DNA of 64,000 nt from Antarcticimicrobium luteum (GTDB lineage Bacteria > Pseudomonadota > Alphaproteobacteria > Rhodobacterales > Rhodobacteraceae), in the NCBI RefSeq assembly GCF_004358185.1, contig NZ_SMUV01000072.1:62001-126000 (forward strand), read 5' to 3'. Below are positions 35,004-43,585 of this stretch, one piece after another; the stretch's first letter is position 1, and each line of letters starts with the position of its first letter. A model generated the notes under the pieces. That model was not told the origin of the DNA and ran no database searches. It was given only the letters and a program-made list of their open reading frames with translations. The translations under genes and the position numbers were made by a program.

Positions 35004-36824
35004 TCAATACCCGCTGTCGGTGGTCAGAACCAGATGACCCGGCTCCACCTCGTCATAGCGCGACGGTTCGGCCACATAGTCCAGCGAATGGATCGGTGAG
35101 GGGATCGGTTTGAAGTTCAGATCCTTCTCGGCCTTGCGCCGGTGCGGATCGGCGATCGGCACCGCCTTCATCAGCGCCTGGGTATAGGGGTGCTGCGGGT
35201 TCTCGAACACCCGCGCGCGCGGCCCCATCTCGACGATGCGGCCCAAATACATGACGCCGACATGATGGCTCATCCGTTCGACCACCGCCATGTCGTGACT
35301 AATGAAGAGATAGGACAGCCCCAGCTCGGCCTGAAGCTCCATCATCAGGTTCAGCACCTGCGCCTGCACCGAGACATCCAGCGCGCTGACCGCCTCGTCG
35401 GCGACGATCAGCTTGGGGTTCAGGGCCAGCGCGCGGGCGATGGCGATGCGCTGCCGCTGGCCGCCCGACATCTCATGCGGGTAGCGCCGCATGAAGCTGC
35501 GCGGCAGATGCACCCGGTCGAAAAGGTTGGCCACCCGGTCCTGGATCTCGGACCCCGAGGCGATGCCGTAGTTGCGCATCGGTTCGGCCACCTGATCCAG
35601 CAGTTGCATCTGCGGATTGAGCGAGGCGAAAGGATCCTGAAAAATCATCTGCATGTCCAGCCGCGCCCTGCGCAGGCCGGCCTGATCCAGCTTCATGATG
35701 TCGACGCCATCGAGGTTTATCTCGCCGGCGTTGGGCTCCACCAGCCGCAGGATCGACCGCCCCGCGGTGGATTTGCCGCAGCCGGACTCGCCCACCAAGC
35801 TGAGCGTCTGGCCCCTATTGAGGGTGAAAGAGACATCCTCGACCGCGTGCACATTGGCCACCGTGCGGCGAAAGAACCCGCCCTTGACCGCAAAGCGCGT
35901 GGTCAGCCCCCGGACCCTCAGCAGCACCTCGTCGGTGCCGGGGATCGGCGCGATGGTCTGTCCCTCGACACCCAGCAGTTTCATCGGTTCCGGCGCCGAT
36001 TTGCCGCGCATCTCGCCCAGCTTGGGCACCGCGGCCAGCAGCGCCTTGGTATAATCGTGCTGCGGGTTCTCGAAGATCTGCTCGACCGGACCCTCCTCGA
36101 CCTTCTTGCCGCGGTACATGACCACGACCCGGTCGGCCATCTGGGCCACCACAGCCATGTCATGGGTGATGAACATCACAGCGGTGCCGGTTTCTCGCTT
36201 CAGCCGGTCCATCAGCGCCAGGATCTCGGCCTGGATGGTCACATCCAGCGCCGTCGTCGGCTCGTCCGCGATCAGCAGGCGCGGCTCGCAGGCCATCGCC
36301 ATGGCGATCACCACCCTCTGGCGCATCCCGCCGGACAGCTCATGCGGATATTGTTTCAGCCGCCGCTCCGGCTCGGGGATGCGGACCTGTTTCAGCAGCT
36401 CCAGCGCGCGCGCCTCGGCCTGGGCGCGGGACATGCCCATATGCACCCGCAGCCCTTCGGTCAGCTGGCGGCCGACGGTAAAGACCGGGTTCAGCGCCGT
36501 CATCGGCTCCTGAAAGATCATGCCGATCTCATTGCCGCGGATGTGGCGCATCAGATCCTGCCCGGCCGTGGCCAGATCCAGCTCTCCGCCGTCCTTGCGA
36601 TCAAAAATGAGGCGCCCTGCGGCAATTTCGCCCCCCCCGAACTCGACAAGGCGCATCAGCGACAAGGAGGAAACCGATTTTCCCGACCCGGATTCGCCGA
36701 CGATACAGACCGTTTCGCCGGGTTCGATCTCGAACGAAATGTCCTCGACTCCGACAACCGGGCCATCTTTTGTTTCGAACTCGACCCTGAGCCCTTCTAT
36801 CCGGGCAATTGGATTGTCCAGCAC
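35004..36824 (-). CDS. Peptide/opine ABC transporter, fused duplicated ATPase
   Basis: A 606-residue protein containing two complete ABC domains, equivalent to fused DppD and DppF. Domain 1 has Walker A GESGSGKS, signature LSGGMRQR and Walker B LLIADEPTTALD. Domain 2 has Walker A GESGCGKS, signature MSGGQRQR and LIVADEAVSALD. Oligopeptide-ABC C-terminal signatures (NPQHDYTKALLAAVPKL and NPQHPYTQALMKAVP) follow each. The start is GTG 36824, supported by GGAGGA at 8 bases; the longer upstream frame is not conserved. It powers the permeases encoded at 38890-40864, which lie on the opposite strand across a shared regulatory spacer, while it heads the operon with the deacylases. Confidence 0.94.
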   Translation of the reverse strand: MLDNPIARIEGLRVEFETKDGPVVGVEDISFEIEPGETVCIVGESGSGKSVSSLSLMRLVEFGGGEIAAGRLIFDRKDGGELDLATAGQDLMRHIRGNEIGMIFQEPMTALNPVFTVGRQLTEGLRVHMGMSRAQAEARALELLKQVRIPEPERRLKQYPHELSGGMRQRVVIAMAMACEPRLLIADEPTTALDVTIQAEILALMDRLKRETGTAVMFITHDMAVVAQMADRVVVMYRGKKVEEGPVEQIFENPQHDYTKALLAAVPKLGEMRGKSAPEPMKLLGVEGQTIAPIPGTDEVLLRVRGLTTRFAVKGGFFRRTVANVHAVEDVSFTLNRGQTLSLVGESGCGKSTAGRSILRLVEPNAGEINLDGVDIMKLDQAGLRRARLDMQMIFQDPFASLNPQMQLLDQVAEPMRNYGIASGSEIQDRVANLFDRVHLPRSFMRRYPHEMSGGQRQRIAIARALALNPKLIVADEAVSALDVSVQAQVLNLMMELQAELGLSYLFISHDMAVVERMSHHVGVMYLGRIVEMGPRARVFENPQHPYTQALMKAVPIADPHRRKAEKDLNFKPIPSPIHSLDYVAEPSRYDEVEPGHLVLTTDSGY

Positions 36825-36850
36825 GTCGTGTGTCCTCCGTTGAGGCCTGA

Positions 36851-36880
36851 ACGCTAAGGCGGCGTTATGGGCGGTGTCAA
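36851..36880 (-). promoter_or_regulatory. Candidate promoter of the ATPase-deacylase operon
   Basis: A perfect TTGACA (36880-36875) on the minus strand is followed after 18 bases by TAGCGT (36856-36851), a weak -10. The start would lie about 20 bases before the GTG of the ATPase gene. Confidence 0.38.
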
Positions 36881-36972
36881 ACCCTCTCCAACCTTTTCCC
36901 GACGGCAAGTCTTGCTTTTTTCAAAAACTCTGTTTCGATGGGCGCGTATTCGCTGCAGGGCCGCGCTGGAGC

Positions 36973-36993
36973 CATACGAAAAAAAATCGTATG
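36973..36993. promoter_or_regulatory. Perfect inverted repeat with poly-A centre in the divergent transporter spacer
   Basis: CATACGA (36973-36979) and TCGTATG (36987-36993) are perfect reverse complements separated by seven A residues. The site is 101 bases before the binding-protein gene and 149 before the ATPase gene. It could be an operator for a dimeric regulator of both operons, with a stiff A-tract between half-sites, or an RNA hairpin in the binding-protein leader. Confidence 0.5.
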
Positions 36994-37093
36994 TCTCGAC
37001 GCATAAAAAAATGCCCAGGCGGCGGACAAATCGCCATCCGCGACACAAGCGGAAATAAAAAGGGACACGAAAGTGTCCGACAAGGAGTGTAAA

Positions 37094-38797
37094 ATGAAGA
37101 TGAAAGCCCTATTGCTCGGCGCGATCGCATCTGCGGCGCTGGCGCCGGCCGCTATGGCGGAACGGGGAACCGACGGCCAGGTCAGTCTGATCTATTGGCA
37201 GGCGCCCTCCATTCTGAACCCCTATCTGTCCGGCGGCACCAAAGAACAGGAAGCCTCGGCGATCGTGCTGGAACCGCTGGCCCGCTTTGACACCAAGGGC
37301 GCGATGGTCCCCTATCTGGTCACCGAGATCCCGACCGTCGAGAACGGCGGCGTCAGCGAGGACCTGACCCAGATCACCTGGAAGATCGCACCGGGTATCA
37401 AGTGGTCGGACGGCTCGGCCTTTACCTCGGCCGATGTGAAGTTCACCTATGAATACTGCACCCACCCCGAGGGCGGCTGCGCCCAGCTGCGCCACTTCGA
37501 GGGCGTCACCAGTGTCGAGACGCCCGACGATTCGACCGTTGTCATCAACTTTGCTGAACCGACGCCCTATCCCTATGGTCCCTTTGTCGGCGCCGAAAGC
37601 CCGATCATCCAGGCCGCGCAATTCGCCGAATGCCTGGGCGCCAGGGCACCGGAATGCACCGAGGCCAACTTCAACCCGATCGGCACCGGCGCCTATGTGG
37701 TCGATGAATTCCGTCCCAACGACGTGATCACCATGTCGGCCAACCCGAACTATCGCGATCCGAACAAGCCGGCCTTTTCCAAGCTGCTGTTCAAGGGCGG
37801 CGGCGATGCCACCGCAGCCGGCCGCGCTGTGATGGAAACCGGCGAGTTCGATTATGCCTGGAACCTGCAGCTTGCCCCCGACGTCATCGCGCAGATGGAA
37901 AAGGGCGGCAAGGGCGTTCCGGTTTCGGCCTTTGGCACCCTGGTCGAGCGGATCATGCTGAACCAGACCGATGCCTCGCCCGATCTGCCCGACGGCGAAC
38001 GTGCGACCGCCAAGCACGAGCATCCGTTCCTGACCGATCCGGCAGTCTACAAGGCGATGTCGATGGCCATCGACCGGCCGCTGCTGGTCGAGATCGGCTA
38101 TGGCAAGGCCGGCAAGGTCACCTGCAACTGGGTGCCGGCGCCTGAGGCCTATGCCTCGACCACCTTCGACTGCTCGACGCAGGACATCGAAGGCGCCAAG
38201 GCGATGCTTGAAGCAGCCGGCTACAAGGACAGCAACGGCGACGGCGTGCGGGAAACCCCGGACGGCAAGCCGATGAAGATCCTGTACCAGACCTCGACCA
38301 ACGCGGTGCGCCAGGACTTCCAGGCGCTGATCAAGCAGTGGTGGAGCGAGATCGGCATCGAGTCCGAACTGCGCAACGTCAACGCCTCGGTCTTCTTCGG
38401 TGGTGATCCGGGCTCGCCCGACACCTTCCAGAAGTTCTATGCCGACGTCGAAATGTACGCCAACAACTTCAACGGCGCAGACCCGCAGGCCTATCTGGGC
38501 AGCGTCCTGTGCGACAAGGCCCCGCGCCCCGAGACCCAGTGGCAGGGCGAGAACATCTCGCGCTGGTGCCGTCCGGAATATGACGCGCTGCACAAGAAGC
38601 TGAGCCAGACCGCCAGCCTGAACGAACGCGCGGCGATCGCCAAGCAGCTGAACGACATGGTGATCGAGGGCGGGGCGATGATCCCGCTGGTGCACCGTGG
38701 CCGGACATCGGCGCATTCCAACACCCTGGGCGGTGTCGCGCTGAACACCTGGGACAGCGAGCTGTGGAACATCGCTGACTGGTACCGCATCAAGTAA
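37094..38797 (+). CDS. Peptide-type ABC transporter substrate-binding protein (SBP family 5)
   Basis: A 567-residue periplasmic binding protein. ATG 37094 has AAGGAG at 6 bases. It begins MKMKALLLGAIASAALAPAAMA, a classical signal peptide cleaved before ERGTDG. Family-5 (DppA/OppA) features include YWQAPSILNPYLSGGTKEQE, the WKIAPGIKWSDGSAFTSADV segment, and a C-terminal VHRGRTSAHSNTL. Such proteins capture peptides, opines or related amides. With intracellular M20 amidohydrolases beside the transporter, N-acylated amino acids or short peptides are likely ligands; this is inference. A hairpin directly after the gene probably lowers read-through to the permeases. Confidence 0.93.
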   Translation: MKMKALLLGAIASAALAPAAMAERGTDGQVSLIYWQAPSILNPYLSGGTKEQEASAIVLEPLARFDTKGAMVPYLVTEIPTVENGGVSEDLTQITWKIAPGIKWSDGSAFTSADVKFTYEYCTHPEGGCAQLRHFEGVTSVETPDDSTVVINFAEPTPYPYGPFVGAESPIIQAAQFAECLGARAPECTEANFNPIGTGAYVVDEFRPNDVITMSANPNYRDPNKPAFSKLLFKGGGDATAAGRAVMETGEFDYAWNLQLAPDVIAQMEKGGKGVPVSAFGTLVERIMLNQTDASPDLPDGERATAKHEHPFLTDPAVYKAMSMAIDRPLLVEIGYGKAGKVTCNWVPAPEAYASTTFDCSTQDIEGAKAMLEAAGYKDSNGDGVRETPDGKPMKILYQTSTNAVRQDFQALIKQWWSEIGIESELRNVNASVFFGGDPGSPDTFQKFYADVEMYANNFNGADPQAYLGSVLCDKAPRPETQWQGENISRWCRPEYDALHKKLSQTASLNERAAIAKQLNDMVIEGGAMIPLVHRGRTSAHSNTLGGVALNTWDSELWNIADWYRIK

Positions 38798-38817
38798 GGG
38801 CCTGATCAGACCCGACC

Positions 38818-38847
38818 GCGCCCCGGCTCTCCGCCGGGGCGCTTTTC
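38818..38847 (+). terminator. Intra-operon hairpin after the binding-protein gene
   Basis: A perfect 9-base stem (GCGCCCCGG at 38818-38826, CCGGGGCGC at 38834-38842) followed by TTTTC. It lies in the 92-base gap before the first permease. Partial termination or mRNA stabilisation here would yield more binding protein than permease, a common arrangement. Confidence 0.7.
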
Positions 38848-38889
38848 TCACTTGAATTACCGAAAGACTAGGATGCAAAGGCACCCTGA

Positions 38890-39897
38890 ATGCTGACCTT
38901 TACAATTCGACGATTGGTTCTGGCGGTTCCGACGCTTTTGTTCATCAGTCTTGTTATTTTTCTGCTGCTGGAACTGGCGCCCGGCGATCCGATGGCGCAG
39001 GTGCCGCTGACAGTTCCGCCAGAGGTGAAAGAAAAGATGCGCGAGGCGCTGGGCCTCGGGCAGCCGATGCATATCCGGTTCTGGAAATGGATCGTGCAGT
39101 TCTTCTGGATCGAACCGCAGGTGCTGATCGACGCGGTCTTCGGCTCCTCCTTCTCGGCCGGCGACCTGCGCGTGATCTCCTGGCAGACCCGCAGCCCGGT
39201 GATGGACATCGTTGTCCAGCGCATCCCGCAGACCCTGTGGGTGGTCGGCACCGCCTATCTGGTGGGGATCCTGATCGCGATCCCGATCGGTATCTATTCG
39301 GCCTACAAGCAGTATTCCTGGTTCGACCAGACCGGCACCTTTATCTCGATGATCGGGTTCTCGGTGCCGCCGTTCTTTTCCGGCGTGCTGGTGATCGTGA
39401 TCTTTTCGGTCAACCTGGGCTGGTTCCCCTCGATCTATGACACCACCCACAAGGTGGTCGACTGGGACAGCTTCGTGACCCAGCTGCAGCAGATGGTGAT
39501 GCCGGTGATGGTGCTGGCGTTGCAGATCACGGCGCAGATCAGCCGGTTCATGCGCGCCTCGATGCTCGACAATCTCAACCAGGACTATGTGAGGACCGCC
39601 CGTGCCAAGGGGCTGGGCGAAACCACCGTGGTGATGGTTCATGTGCTGCGCAACTCGATGATCCCGGTGGTCACCGTGATCGCGCTGGGGGTGCCGTCGA
39701 TCTTTGGCGGCGCCATCATCACCGAACAGGTGTTCAAGGTGAACGGCATCGGCCAGTTGCTGATCGGCGCGATCCAGGCCAACGACCTGCCGATGGTGCA
39801 GACGCTGACCTTTATCTTCGCGGTGCTGATCGTGCTGTTCAACCTGATCGCCGACGTGCTCTATGGCCTGCTCGACCCGAGGATCCGCTATGACTGA
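38890..39897 (+). CDS. ABC transporter permease, DppB type
   Basis: A 335-residue inner-membrane permease with six predicted helices. The N-terminal LTFTIRRLVLAVPTLLFISL and LLLELAPGDP are typical of DppB/OppB, and the cytoplasmic EAA loop YVRTARAKGLGE (about residues 234-245) docks the ATPase. It pairs with the next gene, whose ATG overlaps its stop region by 8 bases. The specificity follows the binding protein rather than this subunit. A long periplasmic loop (about residues 42-105) is present, as in this subfamily. Confidence 0.93.
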   Translation: MLTFTIRRLVLAVPTLLFISLVIFLLLELAPGDPMAQVPLTVPPEVKEKMREALGLGQPMHIRFWKWIVQFFWIEPQVLIDAVFGSSFSAGDLRVISWQTRSPVMDIVVQRIPQTLWVVGTAYLVGILIAIPIGIYSAYKQYSWFDQTGTFISMIGFSVPPFFSGVLVIVIFSVNLGWFPSIYDTTHKVVDWDSFVTQLQQMVMPVMVLALQITAQISRFMRASMLDNLNQDYVRTARAKGLGETTVVMVHVLRNSMIPVVTVIALGVPSIFGGAIITEQVFKVNGIGQLLIGAIQANDLPMVQTLTFIFAVLIVLFNLIADVLYGLLDPRIRYD

Positions 39898-40864
39898 CAA
39901 GGACCGTTTCGTCCCCGACGAAGGGCTCGCCCCGGCCTCGACCGCGCTGCCGGGCGGCGCCGGCCCGCTGGAGGAATTCACCAAACCGCCCAGCAACCAA
40001 TGGCGCGAGGTCTGGGACCAGTTCAAGAACCACAAGGGCGCCCTTTATGGCGGCATCCTGTTCCTGGTGATCGTGCTCTGGGTCTATCTCGGGCCGGTGA
40101 TCTGGACCATCGACGCGACCCATATCGACATCCGCGCCCGCAACCAGGGCCCCGGCTTTTCCCATCCCTTCGGCACCGACCAGTTGGGGCGCGATACCTT
40201 TGCGCGGATGATGGCGGGCGGCAGGACCTCGGTCTCGGTCGGCATCACCGCGATGCTGCTGGCGCTGGGGCTCGGCTCTTTTGTCGGGGTGATGGCGGGG
40301 TTCTTCAAACGGCTCGACGGGCCGCTGATGCGGCTCACCGACCTGTTCCTGGCGCTGCCGCTGTTGCCGCTGCTGCTGGTGATGATGCTGCTGTTCCGCG
40401 ATCCGCTGAACTCGGCCTTCGGGCCGGAACAGGGGATCTTCATCCTGATTGTCGTGGCCATCGGTGTCACCAGCTGGATGCCCACCGCGCGGATCGTGCG
40501 CGGCGACGTGCTGGCGCTGAAGGAGCGCGAGTTCGTCCTTGCCGCCCGCTCGATCGGGACCACCAATACCAAGATGATCCTGCGGCATATCCTGCCCAAC
40601 GTGCTGTCGCCGATCATGGTCTCGGCCACCCTGGGGATCGCCACCGCAATCATCACCGAAAGCGCGCTGAGCTTCCTCGGGCTGGGCTTTCCGCCCGATT
40701 TCCCGACCTGGGGGCGGCTGCTGTTCGACGCCACCGACTATCTCCAGCAGTACCCCGAGCGGGTGTTCTGGCCCGGTCTGGCCATCTCGCTCACCGTGCT
40801 CAGCGTCAACTACCTGGGCGACGGTCTGCGCGACGCGCTCGACCCGCGCATCCGCGGCCGCTGA
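39890..40864 (+). CDS. ABC transporter permease, DppC type
   Basis: A 324-residue second permease subunit. A cytoplasmic N-terminal segment with the OppC/DppC N-terminal domain (about residues 35-85) precedes HPFGTDQLGRDTFARMMAGG, a family signature. The EAA loop LKEREFVLAARSIG comes later, and it ends LRDALDPRIRGR. ATG 39890 is chosen because it overlaps the dppB-type stop by 8 bases and gives MTDKDRFVPDEG. It completes the transporter made of binding protein, two permeases and the fused ATPase. A terminator follows. Confidence 0.93.
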   Translation: MTDKDRFVPDEGLAPASTALPGGAGPLEEFTKPPSNQWREVWDQFKNHKGALYGGILFLVIVLWVYLGPVIWTIDATHIDIRARNQGPGFSHPFGTDQLGRDTFARMMAGGRTSVSVGITAMLLALGLGSFVGVMAGFFKRLDGPLMRLTDLFLALPLLPLLLVMMLLFRDPLNSAFGPEQGIFILIVVAIGVTSWMPTARIVRGDVLALKEREFVLAARSIGTTNTKMILRHILPNVLSPIMVSATLGIATAIITESALSFLGLGFPPDFPTWGRLLFDATDYLQQYPERVFWPGLAISLTVLSVNYLGDGLRDALDPRIRGR

Positions 40865-40888
40865 CCCGGACCCGGACCCGGACCCGGA
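40865..40888 (+). repeat. Hexanucleotide tandem repeat (CCCGGA)x4
   Basis: Four perfect CCCGGA units start immediately after the DppC-type stop codon. A copy-number change here would not alter coding sequence. It may simply be slippage; no function is evident. Confidence 0.7.
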
Positions 40889-40914
40889 AAACGCAAAAAA
40901 GAACGGAACGCCAG

Positions 40915-40941
40915 CCGCCGCCCCCCAAGGGCGGCGGTTTT
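40915..40941 (+). terminator. Rho-independent terminator of the transporter operon
   Basis: A perfect 9-base stem (CCGCCGCCC at 40915-40923, GGGCGGCGG at 40929-40937) with a 5-base loop is followed by TTTT. Confidence 0.72.
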
Positions 40942-41068
40942 GCCCTGTCACCCCAGCGGCGCCGGGACAGTCAGGCCACAGCGCCCGCCCCATTGGTAAA
41001 TTGTTCCGCTATCGGATGCCCCATCAGCAATTTTGCACCTTGATTGACCGCAAAGTCCGGCATTAGTG

Positions 41069-41080
41069 GGAAATATTTCC
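41069..41080 (+). promoter_or_regulatory. Palindrome upstream of the YeeE/YedE gene
   Basis: GGAAATATTTCC is a perfect 12-base palindrome ending 19 bases before the start codon, in an otherwise GC-rich spacer. It could be a repressor site, for example for a sulfur-responsive regulator, but no regulator gene is adjacent. Confidence 0.35.
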
Positions 41081-41099
41081 GAACCCCAGGGGGCAAACC

Positions 41100-42173
41100 A
41101 TGTTCGAGACATTTGGATTCGACGACACCACCGCGCGCGAGGCCAGCGTTCTGTTCGGCCTTGGCCTGGGCCTGGCCTTTGGCGTGCTGGCGCAGGTCAC
41201 CCGGTTCTGCCTGCGCCGGGCGCTGGTAGGCGAGGACCGGCGCGCGGCGATGGGTGTCTGGCTGACGGCCCTCGCCGTCGCCGTGATCGGCACGCAAGGC
41301 GCGGTGGCCATGGGCTGGATCGGATTCGGCGATCACCGCTTTCTAGCCGCGCAACTGCCGGTGGCCGCGATCGTGCTGGGCGGGCTGGCGTTCGGCGCCG
41401 GCATGGTCCTGACCCGCGGATGCGTGTCGCGGCTGACGGTTCTGGCCGGCGGCGGCAACCTGCGCGCGGTGCTGGTGCTGCTGGTCTTTGCGGTCACGGC
41501 GCATGCCACGCTCAAGGGCGTGCTGGCGCCGCTGCGCACCGGATTGGGGGGGCTGACCGTTGAGCTGGGCACGTTCACCTCGCTCGCCGCCTTGCCCGGC
41601 GGCGCCGGGCTCTGGGCCGGGCTGATCGCGGGCGCGGCGCTGCTTTATGCCCTGCGTTCGGGCGCGTCCCGCCTGCCACTTGTCGGGGCCGCCGCGATCG
41701 GGCTGCTGGTGCCGCTGGGCTGGGTCGGGACCGGGTTCATCCTGTTCGACGAGTTCGAGCCGATCACGACGGAGAGCCTCTCGTTCACCTCGCCGATGTC
41801 AGAGACGCTTTTCTTTACCGTCGCCTCCTCCGCCGTTCCGGCGGGCTTTGGCCCGGCGCTGGTCGGCGGCGTGGTGCTGGGCGCGCTGGCCGCGGCGCTC
41901 CTGCGCGGACAGTTCGCCTGGCAAAGCTTCGAGGCCCCGGCGCAGACCGGCCGCTATCTGGCCGGCGCCGTCCTGATGGGCGTCGGCGGTGTGCTGGCCG
42001 GCGGCTGCACCCTTGGGGCCGGGCTGTCGGGCGTGCCGACGCTGAGCGTCGCGGCGCTGCTCGCGCTGGCGTCGATCGCCCTCGGCGGCATCGCTATGAA
42101 TGCGGCCCTCGCTCGATCCCTCGCCGGATCCGGCGCACCGCGCCCCATACGCCAAGCACAACCGGCAGAGTAA
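41100..42173 (+). CDS. YeeE/YedE-family (TsuA-type) sulfur compound transporter
   Basis: A 357-residue integral membrane protein with about 9-10 helices. The two pseudo-symmetric family signatures are present: GAGMVLTRGCVSRLTVLAGG (about residues 99-118) and GVLAGGCTLGAGLSGVP (about 299-315). Their conserved cysteines are the ones thought to relay thiosulfate through TsuA/YeeE transporters. Substrate could be thiosulfate or another reduced sulfur compound. No TusA-like partner gene is adjacent. Its 3' end overlaps the convergent DUF3422 gene by 80 bases, so the last 25 or so codons are shared antisense. Confidence 0.88.
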   Translation: MFETFGFDDTTAREASVLFGLGLGLAFGVLAQVTRFCLRRALVGEDRRAAMGVWLTALAVAVIGTQGAVAMGWIGFGDHRFLAAQLPVAAIVLGGLAFGAGMVLTRGCVSRLTVLAGGGNLRAVLVLLVFAVTAHATLKGVLAPLRTGLGGLTVELGTFTSLAALPGGAGLWAGLIAGAALLYALRSGASRLPLVGAAAIGLLVPLGWVGTGFILFDEFEPITTESLSFTSPMSETLFFTVASSAVPAGFGPALVGGVVLGALAAALLRGQFAWQSFEAPAQTGRYLAGAVLMGVGGVLAGGCTLGAGLSGVPTLSVAALLALASIALGGIAMNAALARSLAGSGAPRPIRQAQPAE

Positions 42174-43389
42174 GCGCCGCGGTCAGCATCCCCTTGCTCA
42201 GCCCGCTGACCTCGGCCAGAGGGTAGAGCAGGTAGCTGGCCAGCGACACCGCGTAATAACTGATCGCCACCACCGAGAGCCCCTCGACCGTGTGTTGCAG
42301 CCGGAGCGAGAGATCGGCGCGGCGGTCCATGCTTTCCAGCAGCGCCTGGTTCTGGGCGCTGCGCTCCACGTCCACGCGGGTCCGCAGCAACTCGCCCGCC
42401 CGCATGGCACGATCGGCCAGGGCCTGCAGCCGTCCCTGGGTGGAGGTCACCGTACGCATCGCCGGCGCATAGCGGCGCGCCATGAAATCGGCAAAGGTCT
42501 GGCGCCCCTGGAACCGTCCCTCGCGCAGCGAGGCGATGCGCTGGTTGACGATGGCCTCATAGGCGCCGGTTGCACCGAACCGGAACGAGCTGCGCGCGCC
42601 CATCGACTCCAGCTCGGCCGAAATCGACAGAAGTTTGGTCAGGGTCTTTTCCGCCGGAATGCCGCCGCCGGTCATGTCGGCCATGAGCTGCGACAGGTGG
42701 TTGTCGAGCGCGCCGATCTCACCCGAGAGCTGCTGGGCGCGGGAGAACCCCAGCATCGACATTGCCTTGTAGGTCTCGATCTCGCACAGGCGCTGGACCA
42801 CGCGGCCGACCCGCCGCTGTCCCGCAGCCGGTGCCACAAAGACGGCGAAACGCATGTGGCCCGCCGGATCGATGCGGAAATCACCCGCCGCGACGGCGGC
42901 ATCGTCCAGCACGTGCGAGGCCGCCGTGCTTTCGGGCACGAACCATTCGGCCAGCGCCGCGTTGATCCCGGCGTCATCCGGGCGCGGACAGACGCGCAGA
43001 AGGATCGAGGTGACGCGCTGGCCCGGCGCCTGTTCCAGCCAGTCCTCGGGAAACACCGAGAAATCCGCCGGGTCGAAGGGGCGGTCGCTGACCCCGTCGG
43101 AAATCGCCGTATAGGTGACAAACTCGGTATGCTGTTCCCATTTCAGCGCGTGGCGGCCGATGCGGCCGCTGTAGTGGGTCGCGCCGGGCTGCGGATGCTG
43201 CGCGCCGTGACGGTCGAGCAGCGCAGTCAGATGCGCCACATCGGCGGCGCGGTCGCGGCTGACCGCCTCGACCGGCTGCTTGACGGCCAGATAGACCACG
43301 GTCGAGGTGTTCTTCATCGCCGGGAACGGACGCGCGTGCAGCTCGTTCGCGAGCCGGTAGCGCAGCGGATGATCTTCGATCGGGGACAT
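42094..43389 (-). CDS. DUF3422-family membrane-anchored protein
   Basis: A 431-residue protein recognised as DUF3422 by its start (DHPLRYRLANELHARPFPAM) and by the central MLGFSRAQQLSGEIGALDNHLS. A large cytoplasmic region with helical, coiled-coil-prone segments (about residues 210-370) leads to two C-terminal membrane helices (about 373-395 and 399-420). The architecture resembles ion-channel or chaperone-like membrane anchors, but no biochemical role is known to me. It is convergent with the YeeE/YedE gene, overlapping it by 80 bases. Upstream on the minus strand lie AT-rich sequences with TATAGATAAT near 43416-43407. Confidence 0.87.
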   Translation of the reverse strand: MSPIEDHPLRYRLANELHARPFPAMKNTSTVVYLAVKQPVEAVSRDRAADVAHLTALLDRHGAQHPQPGATHYSGRIGRHALKWEQHTEFVTYTAISDGVSDRPFDPADFSVFPEDWLEQAPGQRVTSILLRVCPRPDDAGINAALAEWFVPESTAASHVLDDAAVAAGDFRIDPAGHMRFAVFVAPAAGQRRVGRVVQRLCEIETYKAMSMLGFSRAQQLSGEIGALDNHLSQLMADMTGGGIPAEKTLTKLLSISAELESMGARSSFRFGATGAYEAIVNQRIASLREGRFQGRQTFADFMARRYAPAMRTVTSTQGRLQALADRAMRAGELLRTRVDVERSAQNQALLESMDRRADLSLRLQHTVEGLSVVAISYYAVSLASYLLYPLAEVSGLSKGMLTAALTLPVVLGVWGAVRRIRRGIERGPHS

Positions 43390-43532
43390 CGGGCGATCCT
43401 TGTTTTTCTATTATCTATACGCAGCCGCGCCGAAAACACAAAAACTTTTTTATTTCAATGTGTTACCTGAATACATTTGCATACCGCGGCAGCCGGCGCG
43501 GCAAACCGGCCCCCACGGGCGGGCCGCAATGC

Positions 43533-43561
43533 AAAAAGCCCCGCCGAAGGGGCGGGGCTTT
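43533..43561 (-). terminator. Terminator after pntB
   Basis: An 11-base perfect stem, AAAGCCCCGCC (43535-43545) with GGCGGGGCTTT (43551-43561) and a 5-base loop. Read on the minus strand it ends in TTTTT, a strong intrinsic terminator 25 bases past the pntB stop. Confidence 0.85.
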
Positions 43562-43585
43562 CTGGTGGCTTTGCATGCCTGCGGA

